Shown here in pieces: positions 35,501 to 45,129 of a DNA stretch of 64,000 nt. The notes beneath the pieces were generated by a model, which saw only the letters and a program-made list of their open reading frames with translations, made no database searches and was not told where the DNA came from. The position numbers and the translations under genes were made by a program. This DNA is from Prochilodus magdalenae (lineage: Eukaryota; Chordata; Actinopteri; Characiformes; Prochilodontidae): contig JAMWET010000024.1 in the NCBI GenBank assembly GCA_024036415.1, positions 541,566-605,565 on the forward strand. Direction: 5' to 3'. Positions within the stretch are counted from its first letter, which is position 1. The number at the start of each line of letters is the position of its first letter.

Positions 35501-38500
35501 GGAGAGGGAAGCTGTTCCGGGAGGCTAGAGGTGTATATTAATGATGAGTGGGGGTCCATCTGTGATGATCTGTGGGGCATCAGGGATGTTCAGGTGGTCT
35601 GCAGACAGCTGGGCTGTGGGCCGGCTCTGAGTGCTGATGGGAGTTCTGTGTTTGGTGCTGGTGAAGGGACTGTCTGGCTGAACAGAGTGAAGTGTAGAGG
35701 GAATGAGATTCACCTGTGGGACTGTCCTCATTCCCTGAAGAACCACACTGACTGCTCCCACAGGCAGCACGCTGGAGTCACCTGTACAGGTCAGTGAAGT
35801 CTGTTAGTCTCAGTATTGTAGATCTGATCAGCTGTGTAGTAACATATTAAGAAAGTATTTAATAACTGTGTAATTACTTAGGATGTATTAACTGTTGGTT
35901 AGTTTACCATGTAGGCATACTTCTGTAGCTAGGGCAATGTGACTAATCTCTGCAGAGTAAGAACATGCATAGTACAAACAGAACAGGTGATTATACCTGC
36001 TGCTATTAGAAAATACACTGTTCACACCACAATTATTAGATATCAGTCTGCATTTTAAAATACAGAATATAATGTTGAATTAATAAGTGATTTAATTTTG
36101 ATTGGAATACATGTGAGATTGAAATTCATTAGCATGTGTATACTGGGTCAACCTAGTCCTGGGTTGACTAATGATTTGACATGTGCTCCTTGTGTCATTC
36201 TGGGTGATGTGGAATTTATTTCAAAGCACTGTTGTTTTGCTTTGTATGCGCTGCAATAAATTTGCTACTGCTTAGCTTCAGTACCTAGATTCCTTAAGAA
36301 ACATCAGTAAAGCGTATGCTGTTAACAGATTCTATTTCTATAAGGATTACCAATCCAAGTTTATATATTTTTCTAAATAATATTTATTTTTCAAATACAC
36401 AGCTGTAAGATGTTTCAAATGGATTTGATCATTTTTGCAGTGAAGAACTGCAGTCAAACACACAACTAGAACACCAATTGTACTCACAGCCTGAAATGCA
36501 GCTGTACAAATAGCTACAACTACAGCAATACACAGCACTAGAACTACAGTCATATACCCAGGTAGAACTACAGATATATACACATATACAGTGGTTGGAC
36601 AATGAAACTGAAACACCTGGTTTTAGACCACAATCATTTATTAGTATGGTGTAGGGCCTCCTTTTGCAGCCAATACAGCATCATTTGGGCAGCCGTGGTT
36701 TTATGTTTTTTGGATACAATCCGGGTTAGCACCCGAACATCCCTTTCAGACAGCTTCCTCTTGCGTCCACAGTTAATCCTGTTGGATGTGGTTCGTCCTT
36801 CTTGGTGGTATGCTGACATTACCCTGTATATCGTGGCTCTTTAATTTACTTTAATTTACTACTCTGCGTTCTCCAAGTCTGGCTTACTGTGGGAGATTTG
36901 TCATTTGTCTTGACAGAGATGACATCAGTGCCTAGACTTATAAAGACATACTTCCTAATATAATTGCTTCCTAATATAATCTAATTGTCTGTCTTGCTAA
37001 ATAATTTATGAAAAGTGACTGAGATCATCTTAGTTTTAATGTGTTCTAACACAGTCCATCTCTAAATGTAAGTGCTACACAAAGCCATGGCTTGTACTTG
37101 TACAGTGCATACAGGTTTTTGACATGTGGGACGTTCCTGTTTGCCTGACAGTTTTATTTTTCTTTTTGCAGACATATCGGTTTCCACCTCTGTAACATCA
37201 AAAGTAAACACCTTCAGCAGCACAGGTACTATTTTCTTTTTTTAGATTTCTCTATGTTTTTGAAAACGGTATCCCATTTTCATTCTGTATGTTTATTCAC
37301 AGTTGGCCAGGCAGAGAATGGAGCAGCTATATCTCAACTATCTCCATCCCCAGCAGTTTTGTCCATCTATCCAGTGTCTCTCCTGGTTCTAGGAGTGGTG
37401 CTCTTCCTGGCCTTAGTGCTTCTGGTTGTGCTGTTGTACCAGAACCGAGTGCTCAGGAGAGGTAGAGAGATTCAGAGATCATCTACAATCCACTTTCTGT
37501 ACATTCTCTAAACACCATTAGTCCTTCAATCTGTCATCAGTCTTCTCTTCTACTGAACTGGCTCCATGTTCCTCTCTGTCTCCCTCACAGTGCTCTCTAA
37601 GAGGAGGCGTATGACTCTGACTGAGGCAGTCTATGAAGAGATTGACCAGAGACTCATCCCTAAAAAAATGACTCAAAGGGGTAAATGACAAGGAGTGCTC
37701 CCTTCCAAATCTACTATTGTCCTTATGTCTCCTGAATAATGATATGCATACCTTAAGGGTTTTACATATGCATATATTAATGGTGTAAAGATGAAATGTT
37801 CTTGTGCAGGTCACACCTAGCTCTATTATAAAAGATGATGCCATTGGTTATGAAGATTTTATGCAGCTGGTATAAATTACATTGAAAGTAACTCCTAATG
37901 TTCTTACTGTACATACAGTACATAAAGGAAACAAATGTGCTTGTTAGTATAATTGGCTACAACAAAGCCCCGGGTGCATGCATGCATCTATTGCAAGTGC
38001 TATTTTAGTGGCAGTCCATCATTTATAGCCTATAGAAAAAGCAGGTATCAAAAACATAGGTGGGTAAGTGGCAGATCCATATTGAAAGCAAAGTGAGGAT
38101 TCAAATAGGGAAACAGTACAGGCCCAGAACACAAGTTTAAAACACAGAGACTTCAACAACATTTAAACCAGACAAACGGGTTTATAATCGTGAATTAATG
38201 AATTCAAATTCAGATGCAGGTGTGCAATTTGAAAAAGCAAGGGTGAGACATGGGGGACCACAATGAAAGCTGCCGTTTCTGAAGCGCACAAAAGAGCATG
38301 GCAAGGCACAGCCAGCAGAAAGCCCACAGGAGAGGCACTCTATTAACTGGGCCAATAGAGGGAACAGGTGCAGTGTTGCCTGACTGAATGGCCTGGCATA
38401 GAAAGTGCAGTTCTGGGAACAGGTACAGGAGGAGTAGTCTTTAAAGCCAGAAATGGATCAGGTCTGGGAGCCAACACAGGAGTTGGCACTGGAACAGGAC

Positions 38501-40632
38501 TGGGAGGAACAAGGTGACACCAGATCAGGATCACAAGCTGGCAGAGGAGATGCATTAGGACCCACCACAGGAGGAGCAGCAGCAAGAAGAGCTGCATCTT
38601 GAGAAGCCAGCACTGGATCAGAAAGGGGAGATGGCATTGAAGCTGCTTGAGGAGTCCTGGATGTAGGACTAAGATGGCCCAGGGAAAAGGACCAGGCATA
38701 GGCGAAGGTGTAGGCGCAGGAGCTGCCCAGGAAGCTGGAACCAGAGTGGCCAGTCGAACTGGAATAGTAGCAGCCCTGGTAACTGGAACCGGAGCCATGC
38801 AATCTGCATTCACTGTGTCCCTATTGACCATACTGAGAGACTGGGGTGATATTGTTTCAACCCAGACATACAACACAAAAAACCCAACTGCCACAACCAA
38901 GCACTTATTTGTGTGGTGTAACTGTGAGCCTGTTCATGTAGGCACTGCTTACTGAGAAAACAATATGAAAGTGTAATATTTTATATAAAGGCCCTCCCAA
39001 ACACTTTCCATATTTTATCCCTGTTGTACCTCTTTATATCGAAACTAAAGAGTCAGCCTTCAGTGGGCAGCGTGAATCTAGGGCTAGCTAACAAGGCAGG
39101 TTGTGTTCTACAGATTCAGTCAAACATGAAGTCATGACAGGTACAAATATGTTCCCTTACTCTGGAAATGAATATATTTAAGGTAAACAGCTGGACATTA
39201 AAGTCGTTGTTGTAGCTTTGAGGTTTATTTGCATTTGTAGCCTGTTGAACAAGATTACAGTTAGGATAAGCTTATGGTAAGATTAGAGTTAGGGTTAAGC
39301 TATGGTTAGGTAAAGTTAAGGTTAGAATAAGCTTTAGAGTAGGGTAAGGTTAAGGTTAAAGTTAGGGTTAGGGGCAAGGTTAGGGTTAGAACTCCAGTCA
39401 ACTGAGAAATGTAAAGTCTATCACACTGACAGAGTGAGAAAGGTTATCGTTCTTATTTCTCTTTCAGTAAAGGCTGTAAATGAGGAGAAGGCAAAATATT
39501 ATAATGACATCACCACCAATGACCTGAAAGGTGGGTGCATTCAGAGATCACTGCATTCAAAGACTTTATGAATATATATATATATATATAAATAAAAACT
39601 AGTTTCTGTTTTAGGTGATGTGGGAACAGAAGACCCTCCAGAGAACTATGATGATGTCATCACTGCTGGACAGACACTGGATAGATTAGCAGGTGTGTTT
39701 TCTGATTCAGCACTGGAAAATCTCCCATCTGTCCTGCAGTACAGCAGCTTTGGTCTGGTTTGTGTAGAATAACCGCATATTGGTACATGACTAATAGTAG
39801 GATTCACATGTAGAGAGAATAACCAGACAGTAGGATAAATAAACACAACTGGCTATATCCTCACTGAGGTCACAAGCTGGAATAGCCCCCAGCACACACC
39901 CTTCTGAACACTTCCTCTTGCTCACTGACCTTCTCTACAGTGGTACACAACATTAATAGACAACTGTAGACATCTGTTGGTCACATATGCACATGCAAGT
40001 ATTGTAATATGATTCTGAAGTATTGTAATGTGTTGCAGTAGAAGCTACTCGTTTTCCCTCCCACTCCCACCACTAACAATTTACCTCAGTTATTAATATT
40101 ATTAGTTGCACTTAATTATGTGACTAAATAGGAAAATAAAGCTTCTGACGAATCAAGCTTACTGACATTTACTTCTACATTTTGACAGAGGATAAAGTGG
40201 AGCTCTATGATGATGTCATTTCTGCTGGAGAGAATCCAAACATTACATCAGGTTAGTTTATGTAGATTTAGAGAATTCCTTATGAACATATAAACATGCA
40301 TCATTTTAATTATACACCATATTTGGTTCTCATTACCGTCAAAATCCGTATAAATATGTAGATGCAGCGTACACAGCAGAGGGCTATGATGATGTCATCA
40401 CTTCTGGAGAAGATTTAGAAGGTGGATCTACATTTGTTTTCTTGCACATACATGAAGGACTGTAATGCAGTGGTAGTGATGATGTCATGATGATGTTGAC
40501 GAGGTTTGTCACTTATTTAATCATTTATACTTTTCAGGTTATGATGATGTGGTTGTGATGCCTGTGACTAGACCATCTGATAGAGACCCGAATAGTGTTG
40601 ATGTTGACTCTTTACCGAATATTGTTCTATAG
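21639..40632 (+). CDS. Gene B: complete CD163/WC1-like 15-SRCR membrane receptor
   Basis: Predicted 1808-residue type I scavenger receptor. Exons: 21639-21696, 21937-22248, 23042-23344, 24180-24488, 24696-24998, 25130-25438, 25996-26298, 27442-27744, 28905-29207, 29343-29642, 31052-31366, 32515-32829, 32937-33260, 33603-33917, 34449-34754, 34970-35041, 35475-35789, 37172-37225, 37303-37461, 37591-37680, 39468-39530, 39615-39692, 40189-40251, 40362-40421, 40538-40632. All junctions are phase 1 and the sum (5427 nt) is divisible by three. Order: signal peptide (1-19), SRCR 1-14 (20-1459), mini-exon (1460-1483), SRCR 15 (1484-1588), stalk, TM helix within 1607-1659, tail to 1808. The tail has six YxxV/I motifs. 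It lacks a counterpart of gene A's YEDV exon. Fifteen domains exceeds the nine of mammalian CD163. It is likely a leukocyte pattern or scavenger receptor by family; ligand unknown. The Met at 21639 is chosen because it opens a hydrophobic signal peptide conserved in gene C. Confidence 0.9.
21937..22248 (+). CDS. Gene B SRCR 1
   Basis: Distinct N-terminal domain ([32 protein letters not shown]) with eight Cys. It pairs with gene C domain 1. Its aromatic stretch WNYFRRC replaces the usual IWMDDVDC. Confidence 0.87.
22249..23041. other. Gene B intron with degenerate repeat
   Basis: 22440-22960 looks like an old interspersed element (phrases such as GATGTTGAGCTGGGCCTG and ATGCTCAATTGG). I cannot assign the class, and the one minus-strand frame has no recognised domain. 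Confidence 0.35.
23042..23344 (+). CDS. Gene B SRCR 2, type a
   Basis: Eight-Cys a domain. [11 protein letters not shown] replaces [11 protein letters not shown], a change unique to this copy. Acceptor CATGTTAG, donor CTG|GTAAGC. Confidence 0.87.
23482..23568. repeat. (TA)n microsatellite
   Basis: About 85 bases of alternating TA in a gene B intron. The rest of the intron up to 24179 shows no recognisable feature. Confidence 0.9.
24180..24488 (+). CDS. Gene B SRCR 3, type b
   Basis: Eight-Cys b domain ending [15 protein letters not shown]. Its counterpart is gene C domain 3 ([15 protein letters not shown]). Acceptor GGTACAG, donor CAG|GTATGC. Confidence 0.88.
24696..24998 (+). CDS. Gene B SRCR 4, type a
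   Basis: Eight-Cys a domain with GGTWSTVC in place of GETWYTVC. It is only 131 bp upstream of the next SRCR exon. Acceptor ATAATAG, donor CTG|GTACGA. Confidence 0.88.
25130..25438 (+). CDS. Gene B SRCR 5, type b
   Basis: C-terminal signature [16 protein letters not shown] is shared only with gene C domain 5. The intron just downstream also matches (ATCAGTCAGTCATA in both). This marks a segmental duplication of the 4-5 pair. The rest of the 0.56-kb intron is plain. Confidence 0.88.
25996..26298 (+). CDS. Gene B SRCR 6, type a
   Basis: Eight-Cys a domain with [12 protein letters not shown] replacing [12 protein letters not shown]. Acceptor ATTTAG, donor CTG|GTAAGA. Confidence 0.88.
26299..27441. 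other. Gene B intron with short simple repeats
   Basis: An (ATT)n run lies at 26459-26483 and a TATA-rich run near 27060-27105. 26620-26990 looks like worn repeat debris with no identifiable class. Confidence 0.5.
27442..27744 (+). CDS. Gene B SRCR 7, type b, short C-terminal loop
   Basis: Eight-Cys b domain. The segment after KGC is shortened by two residues (LGLSKHNC). Collinear with gene A's second visible exon. Acceptor CTTTACAG, donor CAG|GTAAAC. Confidence 0.88.
28072..28290 (+). mobile_element. tRNA-derived SINE, sense
   Basis: A-box-like TGGCATAGCTG near 28077 and B-box GGTTCGATTCC at 28143-28153. It ends in the LINE-type tail GAGTCACTCTGGATAAGAGC followed by GCTAAATGCC. A diverged antisense copy lies at 30515-30665. 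Confidence 0.8.
28905..29207 (+). CDS. Gene B SRCR 8, type a
   Basis: Eight-Cys a domain. It lies only 136 bp upstream of SRCR 9, the same tight a-b' pairing as gene A 9251-10027. Acceptor ATAATAG, donor CTG|GTAAGT. Confidence 0.88.
29343..29642 (+). CDS. Gene B SRCR 9, type b'
   Basis: Variant b domain ([32 protein letters not shown]). Eight Cys. The NWT at the core is a potential N-glycosylation site absent from gene A. Acceptor TTTTACAG, donor CAG|GTAGAG. Confidence 0.87.
29810..30245. repeat. MITE-like element with imperfect terminal repeats
   Basis: Left end CAGATAGCAAATCTGGCCCA; right end ...CCAGATGTGGCCCACATC...TTATCTG. Read in reverse complement, the right end resembles the left. 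Internal CAAAAGTGGGCC-type phrases recur. No coding capacity is visible. Confidence 0.5.
30515..30665 (-). mobile_element. tRNA-derived SINE, antisense and degraded
   Basis: The reverse complement has the order of the 28072 element: AACACCACTACCTG, GGTTTGAT (decayed B box), GACTATGCTGTGCTACACCA, ATAAGAG. The LINE-like tail is not seen. Sequence from 30666 to 31051 is plain. Confidence 0.65.
31052..31366 (+). CDS. Gene B SRCR 10, type a'' front with type a back
   Basis: Starts [16 protein letters not shown] like gene A's a'' exon but ends [20 protein letters not shown] like the a exons, including their donor context CTG|GTAAGC. Eight Cys. This is a mosaic relative to gene A 10598-10912. Confidence 0.87.
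31640..32050 (-). mobile_element. Tc1-like transposase fragment, antisense
   Basis: The minus-strand frame 31687-31938 has [20 protein letters not shown] then IRVWRKGRN, the region around the second catalytic Asp (FSDES motif) of Tc1-like transposases. In this copy Glu-Ser is changed to Arg-Ser. Surrounding frames are broken. Confidence 0.7.
32515..32829 (+). CDS. Gene B SRCR 11, type c
   Basis: Eight Cys, nearly identical to gene A 11644-11958 (one visible change is WSRTAC for WSRAAC). Acceptor GTCCAG, donor GTG|GTGAGT. Confidence 0.88.
32937..33260 (+). CDS. Gene B SRCR 12, type d
   Basis: Same non-canonical form as gene [10 protein letters not shown] with a Leu codon at 33038-33040 in the Cys position, a Ser-rich loop and the added Cys in HMC. 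Identical exon length (324 nt). Confidence 0.86.
33603..33917 (+). CDS. Gene B SRCR 13, type e
   Basis: Nine cysteines as in gene A, including [21 protein letters not shown] gains an NSS sequon relative to gene A's [10 protein letters not shown]. Confidence 0.87.
33935..34110 (-). mobile_element. LINE/SINE tail, antisense
   Basis: ACATTTACATTTAAGGCATT then AGCAGACGCTCTTATCCAGA is the reverse complement of the tail that ends the SINE at 28240-28287. The downstream part matches the LINE 3' region at 41920-42090. A 35-bp duplication (AAGGTCATTATAAGTGCAA) follows at 34110-34170. Confidence 0.7.
34449..34754 (+). CDS. Gene B SRCR 14, type f
   Basis: Eight Cys ([19 protein letters not shown]). 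Acceptor CCACCAG, donor CAG|GTCAGT, as in gene A. Confidence 0.87.
34970..35041 (+). CDS. Gene B mini-exon with two cysteines
   Basis: 72-nt phase-1 exon encoding [14 protein letters not shown] then [10 protein letters not shown]. Cys codons are at 35008-35010 and 35035-35037, eight residues apart, possibly a small disulfide loop between SRCR 14 and 15. Both are absent from gene A. Confidence 0.75.
35475..35789 (+). CDS. Gene B SRCR 15, type g
   Basis: Membrane-proximal domain, eight Cys ([18 protein letters not shown]). It keeps the usual DDLW where gene A has KSQW. The next intron (35790-37171) carries a Tc1-like relic and is otherwise plain. Confidence 0.88.
36589..36850 (-). mobile_element. 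truncated Tc1-like element
   Basis: The left end CAGTGGTTGGACAATGAAAC is preceded by TA (36587-36588), as for Tc1-like insertions. The minus-strand frame encodes [20 protein letters not shown], a Tc1/Tc3-type helix-turn-helix segment. The opposite end is not seen. Confidence 0.7.
37172..37461 (+). CDS. Gene B stalk and transmembrane exons
   Basis: Exon 37172-37225 is a Ser/Thr-rich stalk ([18 protein letters not shown]). Exon 37303-37461 holds the TM helix ([20 protein letters not shown]) and QNRVLRR. It has the same length (159 nt) as in gene A, but the juxtamembrane part has diverged. Confidence 0.85.
37591..40632 (+). CDS. Gene B cytoplasmic-tail exons
   Basis: 37591-37680 ([11 protein letters not shown], a Src-SH2-like YEEI), 39468-39530 (KYYNDITT), 39615-39692 ([10 protein letters not shown]), 40189-40251 ([10 protein letters not shown]), 40362-40421 ([10 protein letters not shown]; donor GTGGAT is weak) and 40538-40632 ([15 protein letters not shown]..., stop TAG at 40630). 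The C terminus is 18 residues longer than gene A's because of an indel and frame change. Confidence 0.82.
37681..39467. other. Gene B tail intron with low-complexity and satellite-like sequence
   Basis: 38390-38800 is rich in GGAACAGG, GGAGC and GCAGG-type phrases, a degenerate repeat that gives long spurious frames on both strands. 39255-39392 is TTAGGG-like. No sound counterpart of gene A exon 15901-15963 was found. Confidence 0.55.
39255..39392 (+). repeat. degenerate telomere-like GGTTAG repeat
   Basis: About 140 bases of variants of GGTTAGGGTTA, AAGGTTAAGG and GATTAGAGTTAG. Interstitial telomere-like tracts of this kind occur in fish introns. The degeneracy argues for an old or slipped array. 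Confidence 0.7.
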
Positions 40633-40960
40633 CACTTTGCTTTATTCAGACAAAAACATTTAGAACAACAACTTGCTTACGTTTGTGAAATTGAAACGGG
40701 TCTTTGCCAATATCATTTCCGTTTCTTACCTTCTTGATTTTTAATTGCTGCTGATTCAGTTCAACACTGATAGTGTAGTGTCATAAGTGAAAAACATCTT
40801 GATGTCATTCTAATTTCTGTGTGTTGTTTTTTTTTTTAAGTGTGGGGAGAGAGATTTCTATGTAACCTTGATGATGGTAAAACAGTGGTAATACTTTTCT
40901 TTGGGGACTATTTTGCCCCACATGTATCCCTCTACTATGAATGGAATAAAATAAATTGAT
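40633..40960 (+). other. Gene B 3' UTR
   Basis: Runs from the stop to AATAAA at 40945-40950, which overlaps further AATAAA-like motifs up to 40975. Confidence 0.55.
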
Positions 40961-41184
40961 AAAAAAAATAAAACAATGTCTCAGACATTAGGCATTATAG
41001 ACATAACAATTTCATGCAATCACTTTCAGTGAGAGCTTTTTAAAGCATTAAAAAGTTTCTTCATAACAAAGAGCACCAAACCACTCAAAAATCAATTTTG
41101 AAAGTTCCGCTTTAATGTTTTAGTCCTCCACACTGGATCTCGGAGGTATGCATGCAAAGAGACTTGCATATTGCGGCAGGTCAA

Positions 41185-41816
41185 TTAGCAAACATTTTTA
41201 AACATTGTCACATCAATTATATGTTTCCTGTCCTGCAATACTCTCCTCAGACCAACCACATTTTCACTGTTAATCAATGTGCTGAGAGATCTATCATACT
41301 CTCTTATTTTCTGTTTTAAAACATATTGCTTTCCATAAAGTGTTTTAAATTGCTTGACAAAATCTACAACCAGTTTTTCCCATCTATTTAAATCCTCTGT
41401 TGTAAAAACATCCTTGCATAGTAAGAACATGAATGTGACGAGATTAACTTAATTAAGAGTTGTTGATCAAGTTCAGTCCCTCTGTTCCCTATATGATATT
41501 TATGAAGTTTCTCGTGGTTGTCACCGTCTAGCTCCATACTTGCCCTATGCAGAACCAGACCAAGATGTAATCTGTGCATATGGTCAGGAGGCATTCCAGA
41601 TACGATGTCAAAATGTGAAATATTCAAAAAACATGTAGGCCCCTCACCGCTTTTGTGGTACACGGAGCTCCCCTTTCGATCACTTACAGCTGAAATATGG
41701 TCCCTTTTTGGAACATCTATGTACAGGTATGCCTTAACTGTACCATTTCCATTTTGAACTTGTTCACCAGGATGTAGATAGAGGCTGCACCTGTACTGAC
41801 CATTAAACTGAATCAC
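41185..41816 (-). mobile_element. DNA-transposon ORF relic, possibly EnSpm/CACTA-like
   Basis: Two overlapping minus-strand frames (41388-41816 and 41185-41430) contain FDIVSGMPPDHMHRLHLGLV and FVKQFKTLYGKQYV. These resemble the 'D..HG...D.MH...LGV' and 'F...FE.LYG' segments of fish CACTA-like ORFs. The frames are out of register, so the copy is broken. Class is tentative. Confidence 0.4.
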
Positions 41817-41904
41817 ACATCATAAGGGCTGCCACAACTCAACATTGTTCCAAAAGGCTATTACTTTTTACACAGTTGACACTCTAGAGCGAATAGCTTT
41901 AAAA

Positions 41905-42485
41905 AGGTACATTTATAATTACATTTAAGGCCTTTAACAGACGCTCTTATCCAGAGCGACTTATAACCGTGCTTAGTGTTCCTATTGGATAATATTCCAG
42001 CTAGTACAGGAAGCTTAGAGTATAAAACTCACCATGAGCTCAGACACTGCCTGAACAGGGGGCCAGTGCAGATACCTAGAGATATCAATACACAGACATA
42101 AATAAAGCAAAAAGAGCACTACCTGGCAACCCCAGCCCAGTGCTCATACCTATAGAAAAGGAAAGGTCATTCATACACACAACTTACACCTCTACTAGTG
42201 ATTTACTCACTTAAGTGCATTACGAAGAGATGGGTCTTCAGTCTGCATTTGAAGACTGCGAGAGACTCTGCTGTTCAGACACCCAGTGGGAGTTTATTCC
42301 ACCATCTGGGAGCCAGGACAGAGAAAAGTCTGGACGCTTGTGTTCCATGTGTCCTCAGGGGCGGCGGTTCGAGTCGAGCTGTACTTGAAGCTCGAAGGGC
42401 TTGTGGTACAGATCGACTCTTTACCATTGCCAAAGTATTGCCAGATATTAACATTTGGCTTTTTATTGCCAAACCACAAGTTTCT
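41905..42485 (-). mobile_element. LINE 3' end, antisense
   Basis: The minus-strand frame 42275-42472 has RLFSVLAPRWWNKLPLGV, typical of the C terminus of L2/Rex-like reverse transcriptase ORFs. The plus-strand 41930-41960 carries the antisense tail GACGCTCTTATCCAGAGCGA. Confidence 0.7.
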
Positions 42486-43611
42486 TTGCAAATAGGGTAA
42501 GGAAGCTTATTTATGACTTGATGACTCTGACAGGCTCAAATTTGGTAGATCACTGAAGTGAGGATCACACTCAAACTTTTATCCTCAAAGAAGAGTGGGG
42601 ATGCAGGATATCTGGGCGTAGAATCATCACAGTTGTCATGCAGTCTCTGTAACATGCAGTCTCTGTAACAGGGAGAAAGAGTCAAAATGATGCAAGAGAC
42701 AAAAACTGTAAATAACGGACGCATAAAGACTAAATGTTGATGCACATACCCCTACAAACATTTTATGAATAAATTCATTTTACAGCAAAAAAATAATAAA
42801 TATCAAAGTCTAATATCAAATTCTGATGAATTTGGATTATTACACCTGAGCACTGTGCCCTCTTTAATAACAATAATGGCACAGCCTTCCAAACAGGACA
42901 GTTAAACTTCTTACACCAAAATACCAAAATTATTATAGCAAAAATATAAAAAATACCAACATATAATTATACACTCCATATACAGCTTCTGCTGTGATTT
43001 GCTGAGGTTTCCCTTAGCTATACTGGCTATAATACCTATTATTCAACAGGAACTATTTTGGAACTACTACATAACAGCAGACTGCATCTATACTGTTGAG
43101 GGCAGATATATAGAGTAGTATATAGTTCCCATCAAAACTTGTAACGTGCTGTGGATTATGTTAGGTATCCAAAAAAGTTTCTGCATGTTGATCACTGCAA
43201 TGTGGGTGACATCATCATCTTCAGTCATCATCAGAGTCATATTTGAGATATAACCTAATATATTTAAGTGAACTCAGTCAACTAAAACACAGAAACATAT
43301 AGAAAACTGATGAACTGATGACGGATTAATCTCAAGGTTGTTGGCCTGTATCAGTGTTTTCCTGTGATTGAAGATGCCAGTGATGCGGGGGAAAATGCTT
43401 TATTTTAATAAATATGTATCTTTCAAAAACCAAATGAATTTTAATGATTCCCTTTAAAAACGAGCCTATTAATAATAACAATTGCATGTGGTGAAATGAG
43501 CTGCTGTGTCTAAAAATCAACTCATGGAATAAGAAATAATAATAATAAAGCAACCTAAAAAATATTATATATAAGTGTACAGTAATTTGTTTTGCAGAAC
43601 ACGGCAGTTGT
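42486..43611. other. AT-rich intergenic, nothing identified
   Basis: No coding or RNA feature recognised. A small duplication (TCTCTGTAACATGCAG / TCTCTGTAACAGGGAG) lies near 42645-42675. Confidence 0.5.
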
Positions 43612-44762
43612 CTATGGAGGACCGGATCTGGCAAAATTAAAAATAAATAAAGAAATAAAAGACTAAATAAAATTAACATTTAAATAAAAATAACTAGAAT
43701 TTGTATATATTGCTTGCTTTGATTTTATTTATACGCTTATTTCCTTTTCTTTCTTTTTATATAGTCCTCATTTTATTTATTCTTGTACTGTTTATTAATG
43801 TTTTATTAATGTCTCCCTTCATTTTATATATATTTTCTGCATATATTATTTAAACATGGTAATTTATAAATCTATTTATTTAATACATATTATTTTTACA
43901 TAAAATATAATTTAATTGTACATTTAATTATTTTTACATTTTTTTATTAATTAATTTCTTTCTGTTTTTCTTCTTTCGTATGATAATGAGGAGGCGTGTT
44001 TTTCATGTTCAGGCTTAGCAATCAAGTGCAGAACGACAGGAGCTGACTTCAAGCAGAGCTATGTAGCTTGGCTATGCGTTCGGGTGAAAGACTCCGAGAG
44101 GCTAAATGTCGGGGCGCAGGTCGGTGTCGGATCTGCTCAGAGAGGCCGCTTCCAGGTGTTGCATATTCTGAATTTAGCAGGGAAAGACGATTAACTACCT
44201 CCTCCAAATTTGTGAACGCTATGGGGTCGATCTCTGTATCAGAAGATGTAGCAAAATGGAACAAACTGTCAGTCACAGCCTCCACTCGAAAGAGTAAATA
44301 ATCTGCACCTGCATTTTCAGCAGGGTCACCTAAGAGTTGCCTGTAAGCAGACATTAGTGCACCGTGTTGTTCATAGTTACTGCTGATGGAGCAAGACAAT
44401 CGATCTACGGAATCTGATGTCGATCAACCAATAGGAATGTTAAGACACACTGACGTCATGGATTGACAGCCCCTTTATTACCATAAGGGTAAGGAAAAAC
44501 AAAAATAAATAAATGAATTTATTAATAAATAATTAGGTAAATACATTCATTTAAAATAAAAATGTTCATTAAGTAACACAAATAAAATAAATACACATTA
44601 CACATTTATTTAAGTTTTTTATTTATTGATATACTTATTTCTATGCTTATTTATTTATTTTTAGATTTACCATCATTATTTCTTTACCATTTTAATTTAA
44701 GTATTAGTGTTTTATTTATTTATTTATTTATTTTTTATTTTGGCAGATTCGGTCCTCCATAG
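43612..44762. mobile_element. 1.15-kb DNA transposon with TIRs and TTGT target duplication
   Basis: Left end CTATGGAGGACCGGATCTGG plus an A/AT-rich run. Right end, in reverse complement, CTATGGAGGACCGAATCTGC plus the same run. TTGT directly flanks both ends (43608-43611 and 44763-44766). Inside lies a short minus-strand frame (44049-44399). The rest is AT-rich (ATTTATTT) filler. Confidence 0.75.
44049..44399 (-). pseudogene. N-terminal relic of a mobile-element protein
   Basis: Encodes 116 residues including SNYEQHGALMSAYRQLL, ADYLLFRVEAVTDSLFHFA, EIDPIAFTNLEEVVNRLSLL and LSPERIAKL. From memory this resembles the N terminus of fish proteins that continue into a helix-turn-helix and an integrase-type core. 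Here it stops before any such core. It sits inside the TIR element. Confidence 0.35.
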
Positions 44763-45129
44763 TTGTCAGGTACATCATTACAATCCAACTTTTAAAAAAT
44801 CCAAACTAGCCCTTCACCTTTATCATACTTGCATTAGGTGAATGGATCAGCACCAGATAGCATCAACTCCTAAACTAGAGTCAGTGTGACCTGTGGTAAC
44901 CTATTGCTAGGACAGGATGAAGCAGAACGCTAACCTGTTTTTCCATCGTGTTGTTCTTGCTGGTATCTCCAGCGGAAGAATCTTCATCGGAACCAGGGAG
45001 GATATATTTCCTTTTCAACCGGTCCATTTTGTCACCTGGAACATATGTGCCTTGTTGATGTGAACGTGACAAAATCCCGCGCGACTCGATAAGCGGGCCG
45101 TGTTCGGACCAAAGCAGCCAATCACAGCG

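Noticed and set aside
37835..37869. Segment encoding GYEDFMQL as gene B's counterpart of gene A's YEDV tail exon
   Set aside because: The GT after CTG would end the exon in phase 0 and shift the frame, and better upstream acceptors run into stops. At most a decayed exon.
38343..38900. 185-codon Pro/Ala/Val-rich minus-strand frame
   Set aside because: It arises from a degenerate GGAACAGG-type repeat inside gene B's tail intron; no domain, no splice support.
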